A DNA stretch of 64,000 nt, taken from positions 62,001-126,000 of the IMG/VR virus record IMGVR_UViG_3300031669_000002. One strand, written 5' to 3'. The notes under the pieces were generated by a model. That model made no database searches, was not told where the DNA came from, and worked only from the letters and a program-made list of their open reading frames with translations. The stretch's first letter is position 1, and every line of letters begins with the position of its first letter. Below are positions 59,951 to 64,000 of the stretch, one piece after another. The stretch comes from a virus. The translations under genes and the position numbers were made by a program.

Positions 59951-62900
59951 TGCTAGTATCCCCAGGACAAGAAATCACTATTATTGACGACAGTCAATAT
60001 GTTTCATCAAGCGTAGGAACCGTTCCTTTTATCTTACTTGCAACAGCACAAGATAAGACATTCCAAGGACTTCCAGCAGCATATACATCTAAAGCAAATG
60101 CAGGACAACTATTGTCTTTTAGCAGTCAGCGTGATATGATTACTAATCTTGGTTATCCACTATTCAAACAAAGCTCGGCAGGAACACCGCTAAACGCATA
60201 TGAAACAAACGAATATGGTTTAATGGCTGGTTACAGTGCAATGGGCGTAAGCAATAAGTCATACGTTATTCGTGCTGACATTGACCTAGCTCAACTAGAA
60301 GGAACAGCAGTTCGTCCAATAGGGTTACCATTGAATGGAACAATGTGGTTAGATACTGCTGATTCAACTTGGGGAATTTATGAATGGAATGCAACTACGC
60401 AAAGTTATGTAAATCGTATTCCGTTAGTTATAACTGATCCTACTGAAGTATCTGGTACACCGCCATTGCCACTGCCATCAATTGGGTCAATTGATTCTTA
60501 TGCAGTTATTGCGTTATCAGCTACAGCAACAACATCAGCATATAATAACATTTGCTACAAAGGGTCTGATAATCAATGGACGCATGTTGGTAATCCAGCA
60601 GCGCCTGAATCACCATCTTGGCAAAATGAATGGCCAGCAGTTACTGGCAATGTTGCCGCTGTTGGTGGCAACTTTACCGGACTCACTACTCAAACTCTAG
60701 TATTAAATAATGTTATAATTACTGCTATCTCAACAAGTTTAACCAACACAGTACAACAAATTAATACTGCTGGAATTACCGGAGTATCAGCAGCAGCAGT
60801 TAACAATCAACTTGCATTATATGCAACATCAGTTGCAACTAACGGAGAAGTTACTATTGCTGCAAACTCAACAGCACTGTCGACTTTGGGATTAACTTCC
60901 GGAACCTATGCAGCGCCAGCAATTCAATACGGTAGCTATGTTTCTGTACCAGACTGGAGGAGCACAGATGCAACTCCTCGTCCTACTGGAAGCGTTTGGT
61001 TCAAAACCTCTACATTAGGAAGCGGCACAAACTTTGTTCTTAAAGAATTTAACGCAAACAATGATGCTTGGACATCAATCGCTACACCAATTTACGCAGA
61101 CGATGCAGATGCAATCTATAACTTAGATCCAACTGCTGGCGGAAGCAACATTCAAGCAGGAACAGTGTATGTTCAGCAAGATGCACTATTTGGTGGCAGT
61201 ACTACTGTTGGCACAGGATCATTCCTTTTCTTAGATAGAACAACACAGGGCGCATTAACTATAACTGGCTCAAACACTTCGCCGACATTTAATAACACAG
61301 TTGATAATATTACTGTGTCGGTAACACAGGTTGGAGTTGCTGGTTGGTTAACTGCAACAGCAAACATATCTGGCAATACTGCTCAGGCTTTTGTAAGCAC
61401 AATATCGTCGCTTAATCTGCCATACTTAGTTGCTACTGTTACTGGAACTGGCGCAATTTCATTATCACATGCTGCGGGTGGTTCAATTAAGCTTTCACAA
61501 ACAGGATTAAGTGACACATTAGCAAAAGCAGGATTTATTGGTGCAACTGGTGTTACATTAATACCAGGCACATCTGCCCCTCAATATCTGGCAAGTAACT
61601 TTACTAAGTTGTTATACACTGCTCAGTCACTGACTCCGTATACTGCACCTGCAGATGGAACGCTATGGTTCTTTAATAGTCCACTTGATGTAGATATTAT
61701 GGTTAATGACTTAGGTGGATGGAAAGGATATAAGAATGTTACTCTTGATGCTAGAGGATATAATTTATCTAATACAGACCCACTTGGACCAATTATGTCG
61801 CCTACTGCACCAATTACGCAAACAGACAATACTCCATTGGTTCCAGGAGATTTATGGGTTAACACAGGCGAATTAACTAATGCTCCTGTTATTTCAAGAT
61901 ATACAGGTACTTCGTGGTCTTTGATCAATAATGCAGACTCTGTTGATCAAAACGGTATTGTATTTGCTGATGCACGTTGGGACACAACTGGAACAACTGA
62001 TCCTGTAGCTGGAAACTATCCATCAATAGTAGCATTGCAGTCAAGCAACTACCTTGATATAGATGCACCGGATTATCGCTTGTATCCACGAGGCACGTTA
62101 TTGTTTAACCTACGTCGTTCAGGATATAACGTTAAACACTTTGTGGCAGACTATTTTAATACTACTGCATTTTCGGTAGCTGGTTGGACTGCAACTACCG
62201 CCTACACAGCTGGAACAAAGGTGGTGTATGAAGGCGTTATTTACGTTGCAGTAACAAGCTCGACTAACCAAACACCGTTAGCAAATCCAACGTATTGGGC
62301 AACATTAGAATCAGCAACTTGGGTTACCTCAAGCGGCCTACAAAATAATGGCGCACCATATATGGGTGCAGGTGCTCAACGCGCAATGGTAGTTAAAGCT
62401 CTTAAAGCAGCAATTGATGGTAGCGACACATTACGTGAAGAAAGCTTCCAATTCAACTTAATTACTTGCCCAGGATATCCAGAATTGATTCCTGATATGG
62501 TTAATTTGAATAATGATCGTAAGAACACTGCTTTCGTTATCGGCGACACCCCAATGCATTTGGCAGCAAACGGAATAGATGTTACAAATTGGTCAACCGA
62601 TGCAAACGGAGACGGACTAGCAACAGCAGATCCATACATGGGTGTTTACTATCCATCAGGTTTAACTACAGACTTGTCAGGCAACAACATTGTTGTGCCA
62701 CCAAGCCACATGGTTCTTCGTGCTGCTATTAAGAGCGATAACGTATCGTATCCGTGGTTCGCTTTTGCAGGAACACGTCGTGGTTTAGTTGACAACTGTT
62801 CAGACATTGGATATGTTGATGCTAACTTAGGTGAGTTTGTACGCAACGGTATTAACCAAGGGATGCGTGATACTCTTTATCCATTAGCAATTAACCCAAT

Positions 62901-63294
62901 TACGCTTTTAAGTGGTGTTGGTCTTACTATTTTTGGTAACAAGACTCGTGTTGGTGTAGCTAGTTCATTAGATCGAGTTAACGTAGCTCGCTTAGTTAAT
63001 TACATTCGTACTATCCTTGCTTCGGTCGGTAATGCATACTTATTTGAACCAGACGATAAGACTACTTGGGATTCAATTGCACAGGTTATCTCAAGTGCAA
63101 TGAATGACCTAGTAACAAAACGTGCAATTTATGACTATGCTGTTGTTTGTGATTCATCTAACAATACACCACAGCGTATTGCCAATAACGAGCTGTATGT
63201 GGATATAGCCATTGAGCCAGAAAAGGATGTTGAATTTATCTATATTCCAATTCGCTTAATGAATCCAGGCGCAATTGCTTCTGGCGGCAAATAA
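59950..63294 (+). CDS. 18: Tail sheath protein gp18
   Basis: The protein has 1114 residues against 659 in T4. The N-terminus (SPGQEITIIDDSQYVSSSVG, TVPFILLATAQDKTF, then SYVIRADIDLAQLEG) and the C-terminal third (MVVKALKAAIDGSDTLREES, FQFNLITCPGYPELI, NRVARLVNYIRTIL-like VNVARLVNYIRTILASVGNA, EPDDKTTWDSIAQVISSAMN, PEKDVEFIYIPIRLMNPGAI) are clear sheath signatures. The middle has about 400 extra residues. It contains four G-x-(L/M/V)-W modules (near residues 128, 346, 569 and 632) and a carbohydrate-binding-like unit near 743-790 (TTAYTAGTKVVYEGVIYVAV). These would lie on the outer surface of the sheath. Confidence 0.97.
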   Translation: MLVSPGQEITIIDDSQYVSSSVGTVPFILLATAQDKTFQGLPAAYTSKANAGQLLSFSSQRDMITNLGYPLFKQSSAGTPLNAYETNEYGLMAGYSAMGVSNKSYVIRADIDLAQLEGTAVRPIGLPLNGTMWLDTADSTWGIYEWNATTQSYVNRIPLVITDPTEVSGTPPLPLPSIGSIDSYAVIALSATATTSAYNNICYKGSDNQWTHVGNPAAPESPSWQNEWPAVTGNVAAVGGNFTGLTTQTLVLNNVIITAISTSLTNTVQQINTAGITGVSAAAVNNQLALYATSVATNGEVTIAANSTALSTLGLTSGTYAAPAIQYGSYVSVPDWRSTDATPRPTGSVWFKTSTLGSGTNFVLKEFNANNDAWTSIATPIYADDADAIYNLDPTAGGSNIQAGTVYVQQDALFGGSTTVGTGSFLFLDRTTQGALTITGSNTSPTFNNTVDNITVSVTQVGVAGWLTATANISGNTAQAFVSTISSLNLPYLVATVTGTGAISLSHAAGGSIKLSQTGLSDTLAKAGFIGATGVTLIPGTSAPQYLASNFTKLLYTAQSLTPYTAPADGTLWFFNSPLDVDIMVNDLGGWKGYKNVTLDARGYNLSNTDPLGPIMSPTAPITQTDNTPLVPGDLWVNTGELTNAPVISRYTGTSWSLINNADSVDQNGIVFADARWDTTGTTDPVAGNYPSIVALQSSNYLDIDAPDYRLYPRGTLLFNLRRSGYNVKHFVADYFNTTAFSVAGWTATTAYTAGTKVVYEGVIYVAVTSSTNQTPLANPTYWATLESATWVTSSGLQNNGAPYMGAGAQRAMVVKALKAAIDGSDTLREESFQFNLITCPGYPELIPDMVNLNNDRKNTAFVIGDTPMHLAANGIDVTNWSTDANGDGLATADPYMGVYYPSGLTTDLSGNNIVVPPSHMVLRAAIKSDNVSYPWFAFAGTRRGLVDNCSDIGYVDANLGEFVRNGINQGMRDTLYPLAINPITLLSGVGLTIFGNKTRVGVASSLDRVNVARLVNYIRTILASVGNAYLFEPDDKTTWDSIAQVISSAMNDLVTKRAIYDYAVVCDSSNNTPQRIANNELYVDIAIEPEKDVEFIYIPIRLMNPGAIASGGK

Positions 63295-63314
63295 GTTTCC
63301 TTGGAATGGGAAGG

Positions 63315-63334
63315 GTAGGGCAGAAATGCCCTAC
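63315..63334 (+). terminator. Hairpin after tail sheath, probable terminator
   Basis: GTAGGGCA, loop GAAA, TGCCCTAC: an 8-bp perfect stem with a GNRA tetraloop, 20 bases after the sheath stop. The following TTAATTAA is only weakly U-rich, so termination may be partial or the hairpin may protect the 3' end. Confidence 0.65.
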
Positions 63335-63391
63335 TTAATTAACTACACAGATAATAGTTTTACCAAAAGTCGAAAGATTTTTGTTTCGATA

Positions 63392-63399
63392 GATAAATA
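63392..63399 (+). promoter_or_regulatory. Late promoter GATAAATA
   Basis: Lies 32 bases before the GTG start of the last homing gene. AAGGAGA follows as ribosome site. Confidence 0.7.
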
Positions 63400-63431
63400 T
63401 TAGTATAGAAGTAAAGTTTAAGGAGAATTGG

Positions 63432-64000
63432 GTGAGGGAGTTTAGACCAACATACTTATATATCAAGAGGCATAAGATAACCGGTAAGCTGTATTTCGGT
63501 AAAACATCTAATGGCTACGAAGAAATGCTTGCATATTTAGGTTCAGGTACTGTTTGGAATCGGCATATTAACAAGCACGGAATAGAGCATGTAGAAACTA
63601 TTTGGTTTTGTTTATATTATAATAGAGAAGATTGTAAAGAGTTTGCTGAGTGTTTTTCTGAACAAGAAAAGATAGTTGAATCAAAAATCTGGGCGAATTT
63701 ACGTCCTGAGAATGGCATCAATGGTGGCGGGACAAAAGGCGAGGGATTCGGTAGAAAACAATCTGCTGAGACTAAGGCCAAACGGTCAGCGGCGATGTTA
63801 GGAAACACAAATTTTAAATTTAGAAAAAACTTTGATCGAGCACCAATTTCAGAAAATCATAAAGAAAGAATAGCAAAAGCACAAACAGGTAAGAAGCAGT
63901 CTGCAGAAACTATAGCAAAAAAGATAAAGAAGCAAACTGGTCAAAAAAGAACAGAAGAAACAAAGAAAAATATGAGGAAACCAAAGTATTCAAATAAAAA
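63432..64000 (+). CDS. GIY-YIG homing endonuclease, partial (cut by window end)
   Basis: At least 189 residues from GTG 63432, with AGGAGA five bases upstream. The start is supported by the match of VREFRPTYLYIKRH to MREFKNTYLCIKQH in the gene at 1037-1762. Motifs are TYLYIKRHKITG and LYFGKTSNG, then AYLGSGTVWNRHINKHGIEH, a Glu in CFSEQEKIVE and IWANLRPENGINGG. NUMOD3-like basic repeats follow (GRKQSAETKAKRSAAMLG, TGKKQSAETIAKKIKK). The C-terminal part, where a zinc module would be expected, is outside the window. Confidence 0.9.
   Translation, partial: MREFRPTYLYIKRHKITGKLYFGKTSNGYEEMLAYLGSGTVWNRHINKHGIEHVETIWFCLYYNREDCKEFAECFSEQEKIVESKIWANLRPENGINGGGTKGEGFGRKQSAETKAKRSAAMLGNTNFKFRKNFDRAPISENHKERIAKAQTGKKQSAETIAKKIKKQTGQKRTEETKKNMRKPKYSNK

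Overview
The window is a stretch of an AT-rich, tailed dsDNA phage genome of the T4-like (contractile-tail, straboviral-type) supergroup. The evidence is a set of recognisable T4 homologues: portal (gp20), prohead core (gp67-like), recombination nuclease pair gp46/gp47, late sigma factor gp55, neck proteins gp13 and gp14, tail-completion gp15, tail sheath gp18, baseplate gp6, gp25, gp26, gp5-like and gp53-like proteins, and a dNMP kinase (gp1-like). The small conserved proteins around the portal and neck resemble those of marine and freshwater T4-like phages (cyanophage/pelagiphage type) more than coliphage T4. Several structural proteins are much larger than in T4: sheath 1114 aa, gp6 1162 aa, gp14 466 aa, gp15 467 aa and one protein of 4902 aa. 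The host cannot be read from the sequence.

Layout. 1-6800 (mostly minus): prohead core, small conserved gene, portal and tape measure, interrupted by three homing endonuclease genes. 6867-7936 (plus): gp26-like hub gene and a coupled small gene. 7937-8616: a 680-base stretch with no gene but several hairpins. 8617-17541 (mostly minus): homing nucleases, an Hc1-like small basic protein, gp46, gp47, a P-loop protein, a candidate ADP-ribosyltransferase and gp55. 17660-27693 (plus): central baseplate operon. 27694-28255 (minus): two small genes under a near-consensus host-type promoter. 28386-48722 (plus): homing nuclease, the 4902-aa protein, fibres and a fibre-assembly-like gene. 48714-52751: Nudix gene, HNH gene, then gp15 and gp14 on minus. 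52797-55236 (plus): early operon from a perfect sigma70-type promoter. 55272-58796 (plus): gp13, homing nuclease, conserved small gene, deoxyribonucleotidase and dNMP kinase. 58793-64000: two homing nucleases, tail sheath, and a further homing nuclease cut by the window end.

Regulation. The octamer TATAAATA or a close variant (CATAAATA, GATAAATA, ACTAAATA) stands before most structural genes and most homing nuclease genes. This agrees with gp55-type late transcription. Host-type -35/-10 promoters stand before the small early genes. Three features of the late promoters stand out. Eight genes have the octamer only 4-5 bases before ATG, which predicts nearly leaderless late mRNAs. Three homing nuclease genes share a leader whose hairpin shows a compensatory base change. 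At least one gene has the late promoter in the loop of a hairpin that buries its ribosome binding site, a layout known from T4.

Homing elements are very dense: twelve recognisable nuclease genes plus one stand-alone DNA-binding module in 64 kb, next to portal, gp46, gp55, gp6, gp13, gp18 and others. Six of them, of two unrelated nuclease classes, end in the same small zinc-finger-like module.
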